Source of the DNA: Rummeliibacillus suwonensis
GTDB lineage: Bacteria; Bacillota; Bacilli; Bacillales_A; Planococcaceae
Length of the DNA: 64,000 bases
Assembly: GCF_007896435.1 (NCBI RefSeq)
Contig: NZ_VCBL01000001.1
Location: forward strand, 2,751,123 to 2,815,122
Reading direction: 5' to 3'
Part shown: positions 9,989 to 18,466 of the stretch, piece after piece
Layout: each line of letters begins with the position of its first letter
How positions within the stretch are numbered: position 1 is the first letter of the stretch
Notes under the pieces: generated by a model
What the model saw: only the letters and a program-made list of their open reading frames with translations
Databases searched by the model: none
Told to the model about the DNA's origin: nothing
Position numbers and translations under genes: made by a program

Positions 9989-10045
9989 TTTACCTTGCTG
10001 TAACAGCGTATTTACAAAATTTTTGTCTAATTAATAGTGTAAGAT
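9989..10045 (+). promoter_or_regulatory. PhoP-box promoter of the PhoX-type phosphatase
   Basis: Four direct hexamers with exact 11-bp period, TTTACC (9989), GTAACA (10000), TTTACA (10011) and TTTGTC (10022), followed by a -10-like TAAGAT (10040-10045). B. subtilis PhoP binds TT(A/C/T)ACA repeats with 5-bp spacers, usually upstream of -10, exactly this layout. Induction under phosphate starvation is therefore likely. Confidence 0.75.
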
Positions 10046-10071
10046 AACTATTATTGGAGGATGATTGATTC

Positions 10072-12213
10072 ATGAATAAATCATTTATAAAAAAAGGTTT
10101 AACGGCTGCTTTAGCTCTAACTATTGCTATTCCTGCCATTACTCCTGTACAAGCGGCAGCAAAAGACAATGTGAAAATTGATTCTGTGCAGTTCAATGGG
10201 ATGAAAGCTCCATCTACTATCAAACAAATGGTCAATACTTACACAAATGCATCTGTTCAAGTAAAATACAGTAATGGAAAAATAAAAACATTCCCACTAT
10301 CTTATAACACTTTATTCAAATCAGAAGATTCAGTAGCGAATGTGAACGGTCAATTGGTTCCTGCAGGTACACCTATCGATTATTTTGGTGATCCAATCGT
10401 TGACCCAAGTGTCCCAGGAAATAAATATTTCGTATCAGATGCTCCTGATTCCAATAGCATTTTGAATCCTATCAATGGAAAAACTTATATGATTACACAT
10501 TATGAATATCAAACAGTTGATGCAGCAGGTAAAGATGCTTACGGTTTAGTTCCTGCTTCCATGTCCTTAACACAATTAGGACAAGATAGCAAAACAGGTA
10601 AACTAACAGCAAAATCTGTAAAGAAAATTGACTTTTCAGACGTCAATGGTCTTTGGATTCCTTGTAACGGCTCTCTTTCACCTTGGAACACTCATTTAGG
10701 TTCAGAAGAATATGAACCTGATGCACGTGCCTTTGAAAGCGATCCAACTTCAAAAGATCGCGCTCAGGTAGAAAGCTTTGCTAAACTTTACTTTGGTGAT
10801 ACGGAAAAGGCAAATCCATATTATTACGGCTTTATTCCTGAAATTCAAGTGACAGAAAACGGCGATACAAAGATTCAAAAACACTATAGTACTGGTCGCT
10901 TCTCTCATGAATTGATGAAAGTAATGCCAGATCAACGTACGGCATTCTTTGGTGATGACGGTTCTTATACAACGTTATTCATGTACGTAGCCGATAAGAA
11001 AAAAGATTTATCTTCAGGTACATTGTATGCTGCAAAATTCATCCAAACAGGAACTACAAACGGTGGTTCTGGTAATCTACAATGGATTAAACTTGGTCAC
11101 TCCACTGATAGTGAAATAAAGGCTCTCATTGATAGTGGCATTAAATTTAGCGATATCTTCGAAACATCTGATACTGAAAAAGAAGGCTTCAAAAAAATTA
11201 AGCAATATGGAAAAACAGAGTTCTTAAAGCTAAAACCAGGAATGGAAAAAGCAGCTGCTCTTCTTGAATCTCGTCGCTATGCTGCATATGTAGGTGCTAC
11301 TACAGAATTCAACAAAATGGAGGGTGTAACACTAAATCCTCAAGATAAAAAGGTTTATGTTGCAATCGCAGATCAAAGTAAAGGTATGGAAAAAAATCCA
11401 GAAGAACCAGCAGATGATATTCAATTGAATAAAATCAAAGCCGGTGCTACTTATCAATTGAACTTAACAGGTAGTCAAAGAGATAGTAGTGGCAAACTCA
11501 TTCTAAGTAAATATGTTGCTTCCTCTATGTCAGGGTTACTTGTTGGTGAAGATTTAGATAAGGCAGATGCTTATGGCAATACAGCTAATGTCGATAAAAT
11601 TGCTAGCCCAGATAACTTAAGCTATTCTGCAGAAATGCGCACATTGTTTATCGGAGAAGATAGTAGCCAACATACGAATAATTTTGTATGGGCTTATAAT
11701 ATCGACACGAAAAAATTAAATCGTATTCTATCAATCCCAGCTGGAGCAGAAGCTACTGGATTATTTGCAGAGGACGACCTTAACGGCTTCTCCTATATCT
11801 TCAGTAATTTCCAACATCCTGGAGATGAACTAGATGGAAAAAATATCACAGCAGTCAACAAGGATACACTAAAAAAAGAAATTGATACACAAATAGGTAT
11901 TAACAAAACAGGCGGTATCGGCTATATTTCTGGCCTTCCTTCTTTCACTCATATGCCCGACTTTACTGCTCCAAAAACGCCAACAGTGAAAAAAGTAACA
12001 CAAAAAACTAGGTATGTAACAGGTAAAACTGAACCTTATGCAACTATTCTTATTTATAAGGGATCCGCATTACTAGGAAAATCAGTGGCTAACTCTATGG
12101 GTGATTACAAAGTAAAAATTAAAGTTCAAAAGAAAAATACAATTTTACGTGTATATGCTCAAGACAAAGCAGGTAACAAAAGCAAAGGTAAAGGTATAAA
12201 AGTAGCTAAATAA
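10072..12213 (+). CDS. phoX: secreted PhoX-type (DUF839) alkaline phosphatase
   Basis: A 713-residue exported protein with a Sec signal peptide (cleavage near the VQAAA site, residue 26-29). The body is PhoX/DUF839-like: the segment PCNGSLSPWNTHLGSEEY (about residue 198) corresponds to the conserved Cys/Asn, Trp and Glu-Glu region of the PhoX active site, and later acidic clusters would bind Ca/Fe. The last 85 residues form an Ig-like module (from APKTPTVKKV to the end) with many Lys residues, probably for wall attachment. It would release phosphate from organic esters outside the cell. SD GGAGG lies 11 nt before the ATG, behind a Pho-box promoter. The gene symbol rests on family resemblance only. 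Confidence 0.82.
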   Translation: MNKSFIKKGLTAALALTIAIPAITPVQAAAKDNVKIDSVQFNGMKAPSTIKQMVNTYTNASVQVKYSNGKIKTFPLSYNTLFKSEDSVANVNGQLVPAGTPIDYFGDPIVDPSVPGNKYFVSDAPDSNSILNPINGKTYMITHYEYQTVDAAGKDAYGLVPASMSLTQLGQDSKTGKLTAKSVKKIDFSDVNGLWIPCNGSLSPWNTHLGSEEYEPDARAFESDPTSKDRAQVESFAKLYFGDTEKANPYYYGFIPEIQVTENGDTKIQKHYSTGRFSHELMKVMPDQRTAFFGDDGSYTTLFMYVADKKKDLSSGTLYAAKFIQTGTTNGGSGNLQWIKLGHSTDSEIKALIDSGIKFSDIFETSDTEKEGFKKIKQYGKTEFLKLKPGMEKAAALLESRRYAAYVGATTEFNKMEGVTLNPQDKKVYVAIADQSKGMEKNPEEPADDIQLNKIKAGATYQLNLTGSQRDSSGKLILSKYVASSMSGLLVGEDLDKADAYGNTANVDKIASPDNLSYSAEMRTLFIGEDSSQHTNNFVWAYNIDTKKLNRILSIPAGAEATGLFAEDDLNGFSYIFSNFQHPGDELDGKNITAVNKDTLKKEIDTQIGINKTGGIGYISGLPSFTHMPDFTAPKTPTVKKVTQKTRYVTGKTEPYATILIYKGSALLGKSVANSMGDYKVKIKVQKKNTILRVYAQDKAGNKSKGKGIKVAK

Positions 12214-12240
12214 ACATTGCCACAATCCAATAGATAAATG

Positions 12241-12314
12241 AAAATGGTAATAAAATGAACATTTAGTGTATTAAATAGAGATACACTCTTTCAATTCACT
12301 TTATTACCATTTTA
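12241..12314 (+). terminator. long hairpin terminator after phoX
   Basis: AAAATGGTAATAAA pairs with TTTATTACCATTTT, with an inner AGTGTAT/ATACACT stem. It starts 28 bp after the stop codon. Confidence 0.75.
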
Positions 12315-12367
12315 AAATACATACCTAGAATTGCTGCAACAAATGGTACAACTACCTAAAATCAATC

Positions 12368-12675
12368 ATGCCTTTTCCCATTCTCAAGAGATATTGCATT
12401 TTTTTAAGAATATCTACTGCAAGTAATGATATCAAAAATGTTTATGTTGCTTCTCCACAATATCCAGGACTCGTTACATATCCAAACATACCACTGCTTA
12501 AAGACTATGATGCACTCCAACAATCCAACAAGACTGGTACAAACAAAGTACTATAGCAAATGGAAAGGTGATTTTGACGCTTCCTTATCAAGATGCTGGA
12601 ACAAAAAATGGATGATTACAAACATTTCTAATACAAACCATCGCAATCAAGCAACTGTTGCCATTGCGATGTAAA
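12368..12675 (+). pseudogene. decayed coding fragment, unidentified
   Basis: Two protein-like stretches lie in different frames: one including KNVYVASPQYPGLVTYP (from about 12438), and after a frameshift GKVILTLPYQDAGTKNG (from about 12564) followed by a stop codon. Neither has a credible start site. I read this as the remnant of one gene; I cannot name the family. Confidence 0.4.
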
Positions 12676-12702
12676 TAACTTTCCATAGAAATTTTAAAAA
12701 TA

Positions 12703-13126
12703 AAAAGTCTCTAGGATAGAACCAAATGCCCCCCAAAGTTGAATGACTTTATAAAATTATCACGCGTGTTGATTTGACAAAAATTAGGGGTGTCTGTTTA
12801 ACATAGTTTTTGAAAAACTCTGTATTTTCAAGACCATTTATATAGATCTTCGCTGCGGCTTGCTCGACTCCCGCGGGAAAAGCGAATAGATGAGACCCCG
12901 CAGCGTAGCGAGGAGGCTCAGCATTCGCCCTCAGGAAAGCGAGCAAGCCGGAGCGGAAATCAACAAATTCCCCTATTTTCATGATTTTCATGGATTAAAT
13001 TGGATAATCAACACGCCTGTAAAATTATAATAAAAAGAAAATCCGAACTAATGTGAAATTCTATTTAGAATTTCGATTCATAGTTTGGATTTTTTATAAA
13101 CTGAAATACCTTTGTCCCAGCCTTTA
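12703..13126. repeat. family-E repeat interrupted by a MITE
   Basis: The two halves (12703-12760 and 13020-13126) match the uninterrupted 165-bp element at 54423-54587. Matching parts are the CTGGGACA-like left end (here degraded), the AATCCGAAC/GTTTGGATT hairpin and the TTTGTCCCAGCC right end. The MITE at 12761-13019 separates them. Confidence 0.7.
12761..13019. mobile_element. MITE-like element, copy 1 (259 bp)
   Basis: Ends are imperfect inverted repeats: CACGCGTGTTGATT on the left and, read inward on the other strand, CAGGCGTGTTGATT on the right. It is flanked by a perfect 9-bp duplication TAAAATTAT (12752-12760 and 13020-13028). The interior is GC-rich with a long self-complementary core (GCGGCTTGCTCG with CGAGCAAGCCGG). 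No transposase is encoded; it is presumably moved in trans. An apparent 80-codon ORF through it on the - strand is an artefact of the hairpin. Confidence 0.85.
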
Positions 13127-13192
13127 TTTGAAATAAAATAGTAGACTAACCCTTCAAATTGAAATATTTTAATCTTTCTTACTCAAATCCCT

Positions 13193-14341
13193 CTACTTCC
13201 ATTGTGCTAATACCTTCACTGCTAAGTTCGCAAAATAAGTGGCAGCAACAGATAACGCATCTTCATTTAATTTATAGGAAGGGTGGTGCCAACCATGAGG
13301 ACCATCCACACCCATCCAAACGAAAAATCCTGGAATACTTTGTTGATAAAATGCGAAATCTTCTCCGGCTGGTGCAGGTTGAGCTTCTACAGCTTTAAAT
13401 CCAGCCTCGAGAGCTGCTTCTGTTGCAACCTCTACAAATTGTGGGTTATTATCAACCACTGGCATATAGGAAAACCATCTAAAATCGGCACGAGCTCCAT
13501 AACTTTCAGCGATCCCTTCTGCCAGCTTTTTCATACGTTCTGCCACTAATGCACGGTCTGCTTCTTGGAAAGAGCGAACCGTTCCTTCTAATTCGGCTTT
13601 ATCAGGTATAACATTCCAAGTGTTTCCAGATTGCAACTTTGTGACAGAAACAACAGTATCGCTAAATGGGCTTAAGTTTCGGCTGACGATGGTTTGGAAT
13701 CCTGTAACCACTTGACTCGCAATGACGATTGGATCAATGACAGCATTAGGGATACCCGCATGTCCTCCGATCCCAATGATATCAAGCTCAAAGCGATCTA
13801 CACTCGCCATTAATGAACCTGCTTTTACACCAATCGTTCCAACTGGGAGATCAGGCTTGTTATGCATACCAAAAATGGCTTCTACACCCTCTAATACGCC
13901 TTTCTCTGACACATATACGGCACCTTTGGCAATTTCTTCTGCTGGCTGGAAGATAATACGAACCGTTCCTTTGAGCTCAGCCGTTCTTTCCTTCAACAAA
14001 ATCGCAGCACCCATGATCGAAGCAGCATGAAAATCATGACCACATGCATGCATGACCCCTTTATTCTTAGAAGAGAAAGGAACGCCAGATTTTTCTTCGA
14101 TTGGAAGTGCATCAATATCTGAACGCAAGGCTATAGTTGGTCCTGAAAGTTTGCCTTTTATCTCCGCTACGACACCTACTTCAAGTGGATAATCCAAAAT
14201 ATCGATTCCTGCATCTGTCAACCATTTTTTAAGACGTTTTGTCGTTTCCACCTCTTTAAACGATAATTCTGGATTCTCATGAAGTTCACGTCGATATGAA
14301 ACAAGTTGTTCTTGCAATTTCACCTTTTCAATATTCCCCAT
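13193..14341 (-). CDS. M20-family amidohydrolase/peptidase
   Basis: A 382-residue M20D-type metal-dependent amidohydrolase, the group of N-acyl amino acid hydrolases, hippurate hydrolases and N-acetyl-diaminopimelate deacetylases. Visible metal motifs are ALRSDIDALPI, HACGHDFHAA and the catalytic QPAEE. A dimerisation domain with IGIGGHAGIPN follows, then a final histidine region WHHPSYKLNEDAL. It would cleave an N-acyl group from an amino acid in the cytosol; the substrate cannot be told. A TTG 21 bp upstream is in frame, but AGAAGG is correctly spaced for the ATG at 14341. It has no operon partners. Confidence 0.88.
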   Translation of the reverse strand: MGNIEKVKLQEQLVSYRRELHENPELSFKEVETTKRLKKWLTDAGIDILDYPLEVGVVAEIKGKLSGPTIALRSDIDALPIEEKSGVPFSSKNKGVMHACGHDFHAASIMGAAILLKERTAELKGTVRIIFQPAEEIAKGAVYVSEKGVLEGVEAIFGMHNKPDLPVGTIGVKAGSLMASVDRFELDIIGIGGHAGIPNAVIDPIVIASQVVTGFQTIVSRNLSPFSDTVVSVTKLQSGNTWNVIPDKAELEGTVRSFQEADRALVAERMKKLAEGIAESYGARADFRWFSYMPVVDNNPQFVEVATEAALEAGFKAVEAQPAPAGEDFAFYQQSIPGFFVWMGVDGPHGWHHPSYKLNEDALSVAATYFANLAVKVLAQWK

Positions 14342-14712
14342 AATATATTTTCCTTCTTTCAATTGTTTAATTTTTTAGTAAAAGATTTTGTTCGACCCTA
14401 GTGCAGGTAATCAACGATTGCTTTTGATGTTGCTTGTTCAAAACTATGTCCCATTTGCCATAAGGATATCTGATCGAATCCTTCACGTATGAAGTCTAGT
14501 CCGTGTATCCGAAATTTTTTTATTTCCTTTACATTTTGCTATTTCTACTATTCTACGTGAACCATTACAAACCATTTTATTTCTCTAAAAGCTATGGAAC
14601 ATTATATTAAATATATTATATCACTTAATCTTATCAATTTACTTTGTATTATCATATTTCATATTATTTATTACTTTATAAATTAATTCAATCCCCTCAT
14701 ACATATAAAATA

Positions 14713-14766
14713 AAACTTCACATAGTGGGAGTAGGGGCTTTCTTCATCCCTTGTTATGTGAAGTTT
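14713..14766. terminator. hairpin AAACTTCACATA / TATGTGAAGTTT
   Basis: A 12-bp perfect stem; the loop includes TTCTTCATCCCT as in family-B repeats. No gene clearly terminates here, so it may be a repeat relic. The remaining 14767-15191 shows no ORF or regulatory site that I can support. Confidence 0.5.
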
Positions 14767-15191
14767 CACTTTGTCAAAAATATTTTATTTTTGTATAAAA
14801 AAACACTTTAAACAGATTGCCAACATGGAATAAAAATATATACTTTTAGAACTAAAATATGCTTTTTTTACTAGATAGTGGCAGCATGATTTTGACAGCC
14901 AGATGAATTTTTTGTGTAGATCACTTTTACCTGTATAGTTGGAAACAATCGTTTAGCGCTTAAATACTGTGCTTTCAACGCCCTCATCATGCTATAGTTA
15001 AGGGCGCTAGCAAGCTATTGACATCCACTTTTCTGAGCCTCATTAGTACAATGGGGGACAATCTCTCAGAAATGTTTATTTTATTCTAACATACTAAAAT
15101 TCTTTTTTATGAACTGTCTGCGCAGACGTTTCAGTTTTAGATTTTCTATTCTGAGCCTTAGTCATTTACTTTAAGGAAATTGTTTTCGCCC

Positions 15192-16175
15192 CTAAACAAT
15201 CTCGATGATTTCTGAACTGGTCGAAACTTTATGTTTTAAATGATTGATGGCAAATGCTTTTACACGGTAATTGCCAGCTTGGTCGAAAGTTACCGAAAGT
15301 GTGTGATTTGTCGAATAGCTTTTCATATCGATCCGATCTTTATCCTGGTAAACATACCATGCGACTTTATTTTTCTTCGAGTCCGTTTTGACCTCAAATA
15401 TACATTGAGAACCAATTGGCAGTTTTCCTTTTGCTGATTGAATCATTTCAAGAGAAGGATAATGGAGCAATGTGCGAATATTTTCTCTTAAAATAGCGGG
15501 AAAATATTTGCCGACGTCACTATGTTTACTATAATCTCCTAAGTCGAGGTCGTACGGGATATGCTTTTCATCCAGTTTAGCTAATAAAGGCTTCACATGA
15601 TTTTCATAATGTGGTTCTTCTTTTCCTAGATGGATGAAAATATTTGGCTTGTTTTGTGTTTCTTCAATCATTTTAGGCATAATCTCATTCAAAAATTGAT
15701 GATCTTCTTCCCCTGAAGAGCCAGACATGAAATCAGTCACATCCTGCGAATTCGTTTGTTCTAGTAAATAATCCCCCAAGAAATATTGAGGAGAGGCCGC
15801 AATAATATGATCGAATCCGTATTTGATCCCATAATATAAAGCTGCATAGCCGCCTTTGCTAGAACCACAAGAAATAACGAAATTTATGTTATTTTCTTGG
15901 ATAATGAAGTCAATTAAAGATCGGACAGACCTTTCAATAGTAAAATCTTTCTTTTCACAAAGATAATAACTTGCCCTGCTACCAAAATCATCTAATATAA
16001 AAAGTTTGTTGCAATCAATCCCTGATAATGTCCGAATAAAATTGTATGTTGGTTGCTTTTTTTTAGTAGGAAACGCTGAAAAAATCACGACTAGACTATT
16101 GGTCTTCGCATATGATTTTTGAAACAAATAGTGAATCGATTTTTCGCCTTCAAATACTTTCTCACCTTTAAACAT
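15192..16175 (-). CDS. Asp2-like alpha/beta hydrolase
   Basis: A 327-residue cytosolic protein with no signal or membrane segment. A serine-hydrolase nucleophile elbow is visible as CGSSKGGYAA (about residue 137, GxSxG type), with acidic and histidine candidates further on (HLGKEEPHYENH). The N-terminus, elbow and downstream loops resemble the Asp2/XcbB-CpsF-like hydrolases of accessory secretion and capsule loci. The last 80 residues look like a beta-sandwich add-on. Known Asp2 proteins act as acetyltransferases on secreted glycoproteins, but no SecA2/SecY2 or glycosyltransferase genes lie nearby, so the role here is open. Upstream and downstream genes are well separated. Confidence 0.55.
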   Translation of the reverse strand: MFKGEKVFEGEKSIHYLFQKSYAKTNSLVVIFSAFPTKKKQPTYNFIRTLSGIDCNKLFILDDFGSRASYYLCEKKDFTIERSVRSLIDFIIQENNINFVISCGSSKGGYAALYYGIKYGFDHIIAASPQYFLGDYLLEQTNSQDVTDFMSGSSGEEDHQFLNEIMPKMIEETQNKPNIFIHLGKEEPHYENHVKPLLAKLDEKHIPYDLDLGDYSKHSDVGKYFPAILRENIRTLLHYPSLEMIQSAKGKLPIGSQCIFEVKTDSKKNKVAWYVYQDKDRIDMKSYSTNHTLSVTFDQAGNYRVKAFAINHLKHKVSTSSEIIEIV

Positions 16176-16360
16176 TTGGTTTCTCCTTTATTAGATAAAA
16201 TTGACCATTCACAACATTCATTGCTAATGACTATTTTAGTACAGCTCTATTGTTCGTTGTAAGATTTTGTATATTGTTAACAATACTTTTACATTAACTT
16301 TATGAAAATATGATATAGATTGTTCTTAAGCTTTGTCATTCCCGCCAAGCGTTCTTAAAA

Positions 16361-17359
16361 TCACGATTGAGTCGATTCGCCACCATCGACATGAAGTACT
16401 TGCCCCGTTACATGTCGCGAGTCGTCTGAAGCTAGATAGACGAATGTTGGAGCTACTTCGAATGGTTGCCCCATGCGATCAAATAGGTTCCCACCATGAA
16501 GGGCAGTTTCATCAGATGAATAACTAGCTGGAATTAGGGGCGTCCAAATACGGCCAGGTGCGATGGCGTTCACACGTATTTGCCGTTTTGCAATATTTCT
16601 CGCTAATGCACGTGTCCAACCAACGATAGCAGCTTTTGTAGCAGAATAATCCATCAAATGAGGCTCACCTCTATACGCAACAACGGAAGCAGTTCCAATA
16701 ATGGAGCTTCCTGCTTTTAGATAAGGCAAAGCCGCTCGAGTCGTGTAAAAATGAGAATAGACATTTACTTTGAATGTTTCATCAAACTGTTCATCCGTAA
16801 TCTGAGTAATATCATTTTGGTGAAATTGAATACCAACATGATTACATAAAATATCTAACCCACCAAATGTACGGATCGTTTCATGGACAATATGTTCGCA
16901 TTGTTCCTTTTTTCTCAGGTCTCCAGGGAGTAATAAGCATTTTTGTCCGAGTTCTTCAATTCTCTTTTTTGTTCGTGTAGCATCTTCATGTTCATCTAGA
17001 TAGGCAATGGCTACATTTGCTCCTTCTTTCGCAAAAGCGATAGCGGCTGCAGCCCCCATCCCACTATCCCCTCCAGTTATGAGTGCGGTTTTGCCTTTTA
17101 ATTTTCCACTACCTTTATAATGTGGGTTTTCAATGATAGGCCTTGGTACCATTAAATTCTCATGACCAGGCTGACGTAATTGTCTCTGTTCTGGCTGTGG
17201 CATTGGCACTTCTTCAAATCTTTTTATTTTTCCATAAATAGGGTAGTGTGGATACGGGTCATCCCTTTTATTTTCCTCAAACCATCGCTGGTACTCTCTG
17301 ATCCGCTCCAGCTCTTCATTAGATAATGAATTATGTTCTTGTTCATTCTCATTCGTCAT
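16361..17359 (-). CDS. short-chain dehydrogenase (GSP39/YdaD-like)
   Basis: A 332-residue classical SDR with an added about 75-residue charged N-terminal extension, as in B. subtilis general stress protein 39 (YdaD) and its YhxC/YhxD relatives. The cofactor motif is [12 protein letters not shown], the usual NNAG appears as NHVG, and catalysis uses Ser of GTASVVAY with YSATK. Length and extension match that group. The likely substrate is a sugar or alcohol, unknown. GGAGG is 8 nt before the ATG. No sigma-B promoter is evident in the 93-bp gap to the divergent small ORF. Confidence 0.88.
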   Translation of the reverse strand: MTNENEQEHNSLSNEELERIREYQRWFEENKRDDPYPHYPIYGKIKRFEEVPMPQPEQRQLRQPGHENLMVPRPIIENPHYKGSGKLKGKTALITGGDSGMGAAAAIAFAKEGANVAIAYLDEHEDATRTKKRIEELGQKCLLLPGDLRKKEQCEHIVHETIRTFGGLDILCNHVGIQFHQNDITQITDEQFDETFKVNVYSHFYTTRAALPYLKAGSSIIGTASVVAYRGEPHLMDYSATKAAIVGWTRALARNIAKRQIRVNAIAPGRIWTPLIPASYSSDETALHGGNLFDRMGQPFEVAPTFVYLASDDSRHVTGQVLHVDGGESTQS

Positions 17360-17452
17360 AACATATGCCTCCTTCTCGTCATAGACTATGTTTAGGCATT
17401 TATTTATGTGAAAAAATGCTAGGCAAGATCATTTGATATGGAGGAATGAAAA

Positions 17453-17614
17453 ATGAGAATGGAGTTTTTCCCTGAGGCAACAAGACTATTACAAAACGAA
17501 GAATCAAAAGTAACAATGGAATATCTAACATACAGTTGGTCAATGCCAACCATCTCTACAAGACCACCTTACTACAGTAACCCTGTCTATGAACCTTATT
17601 ATCCAATCATGTGA
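17453..17614 (+). CDS. 53-residue hypothetical protein with strong ribosome site
   Basis: An ORF too short for routine gene callers, starting 8 nt after GGAGG (17440-17444) and diverging from the SDR gene. The product begins MRMEFFPEATRLLQ and ends in a Tyr/Pro-rich tail (RPPYYSNPVYEPYYPIM). There is no signal or membrane segment. The Tyr/Pro tail is reminiscent of small spore-coat proteins, which is only a guess. I do not recognise a family. Confidence 0.5.
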   Translation: MRMEFFPEATRLLQNEESKVTMEYLTYSWSMPTISTRPPYYSNPVYEPYYPIM

Positions 17615-17694
17615 TTCCTGAATGGAGACATAAAGAGGTAAGATGAGTAAGACTTTCATTGTTTTTTATAGAACATTTTGGAACTTCTTCCTCC

Positions 17695-17985
17695 GTGGAT
17701 GAACTTTCTTCCGTGGATTGGGGCTCTTCTTCCATGGATGGAATCCCTCCTTCCGTGGATTGTGGCTCTTCTTCCATGGATGGAATCCCTCCTTCCGTGG
17801 ATTGGGGCTCTTCTTCCATGGATGGAATCCCTCCTTCCGTGGATTGGGGCTCTTCCTCCGTGGATTGGGGCTCTTCTTCCATGGATGGAATCCCTCCTTC
17901 CGTGGATTGGAGCTCTTCCTCCGTGGATGGAATCTCTCCTTTCGTGGATAGAGCTTCTCCTTCCGTGGATTGAACCAAAACAAAC
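17695..17985. repeat. 21-bp-phased array, family F (core CCGTGGAT)
   Basis: The hexamer (G/A)TGGAT occurs at 17713, 17734, 17755 and so on to 17965, 13 times at exactly 21-bp spacing, with one more 18 bp earlier (17695). Between cores, 10-15 bases vary. The 21-bp period keeps five reading frames open, which creates false ORFs on both strands; none has a ribosome site. Confidence 0.9.
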
Positions 17986-18048
17986 CATATTCTAAAAAAA
18001 TCAAATCTCATTTCCCGGGATTTGATTCAGTTTTCCATTGGTTGTTCT

Positions 18049-18204
18049 ATAAAGTGAAACTCCATCAGTGGAGGTTTTCTTCATCTCCCACTGATGGTTA
18101 GTTGAACCAATCGGGCTTTTACGGGTAGTTAATCCCCCATCTATCTTTGTCGTTTCTCTATATCTTGAGATAGGGGTCTTACTGCCCGTTAAAGCGGGAT
18201 AAAA
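18049..18204 (+). repeat. family-B hairpin repeat, full copy without insert
   Basis: Starts ATAAAGTGAAAC and ends GCGGGATAAAA. It folds into a CCATCAGTGG/CCACTGATGG hairpin followed by a long stem pairing ATCGGGCTTTTACGGGTAGT with ACTGCCCGTTAAAGCGGGAT. Copies recur at 9748 (-), 18300 (decayed), 20860, 27775 and 58463 (partial). Confidence 0.85.
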
Positions 18205-18299
18205 AATCCCTACATCTTTCATAATAAGATGCAGGGGACGACTTTTTTCAATGGGATAAATTTAGATGCTGTTGCTATATATTGATAGAGTTGCTCTAG

Positions 18300-18455
18300 A
18301 TACGTTTTCTCACACCCATTGGGGAAAGTTGAACTTCAACCAGTAGAAATTTCTTCATTACATTGGTTGAAGCTGAACTAATCGGATTTTCATTAGAAGT
18401 AAGTCCCCATGTTACTTGCGTCTGGCTGCGAGGGCTTACTGTCTGTTGATATGAG
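18300..18455 (+). repeat. decayed family-B repeat
   Basis: Shows the same order of parts (CTTCAACCAG/CATTGGTTGAAG hairpin, GAACTAATCGGATTTT, TTACTGTCTGTTGAT) with many substitutions. It lies directly behind the chemoreceptor stop codon and may act as its terminator. Confidence 0.55.
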
Positions 18456-18466
18456 ATAATTCGCAA

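Noticed and set aside
12749..12991. 80-codon - strand ORF with LAFLRANAEPPRYAAG
   Set aside because: It runs through the MITE and ends in its terminal repeat; a related frame occurs in copy 2 (23573-23854). It is a hairpin artefact, often mis-annotated as a protein.
14860..15110. Protein-like - strand stretch (LASALNYSMMRALKAQYLSAK)
   Set aside because: Too short, interrupted, no start signal and no family recognised.
17360..17452. Sigma-B promoter for the GSP39-like SDR
   Set aside because: No GTTTAA/GGGTAT pair with correct spacing in the gap on the - strand.
17695..17985. The 21-bp arrays as a CRISPR locus
   Set aside because: Core plus spacer total only 21 bp, spacers are partly repeated, and no cas genes are present.
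17607..18011. Several overlapping ORFs of 77-134 codons on both strands through the 17.7-18.0 kb array
   Set aside because: They arise because a stop-free 21-bp repeat keeps five reading frames open. None has a ribosome site.
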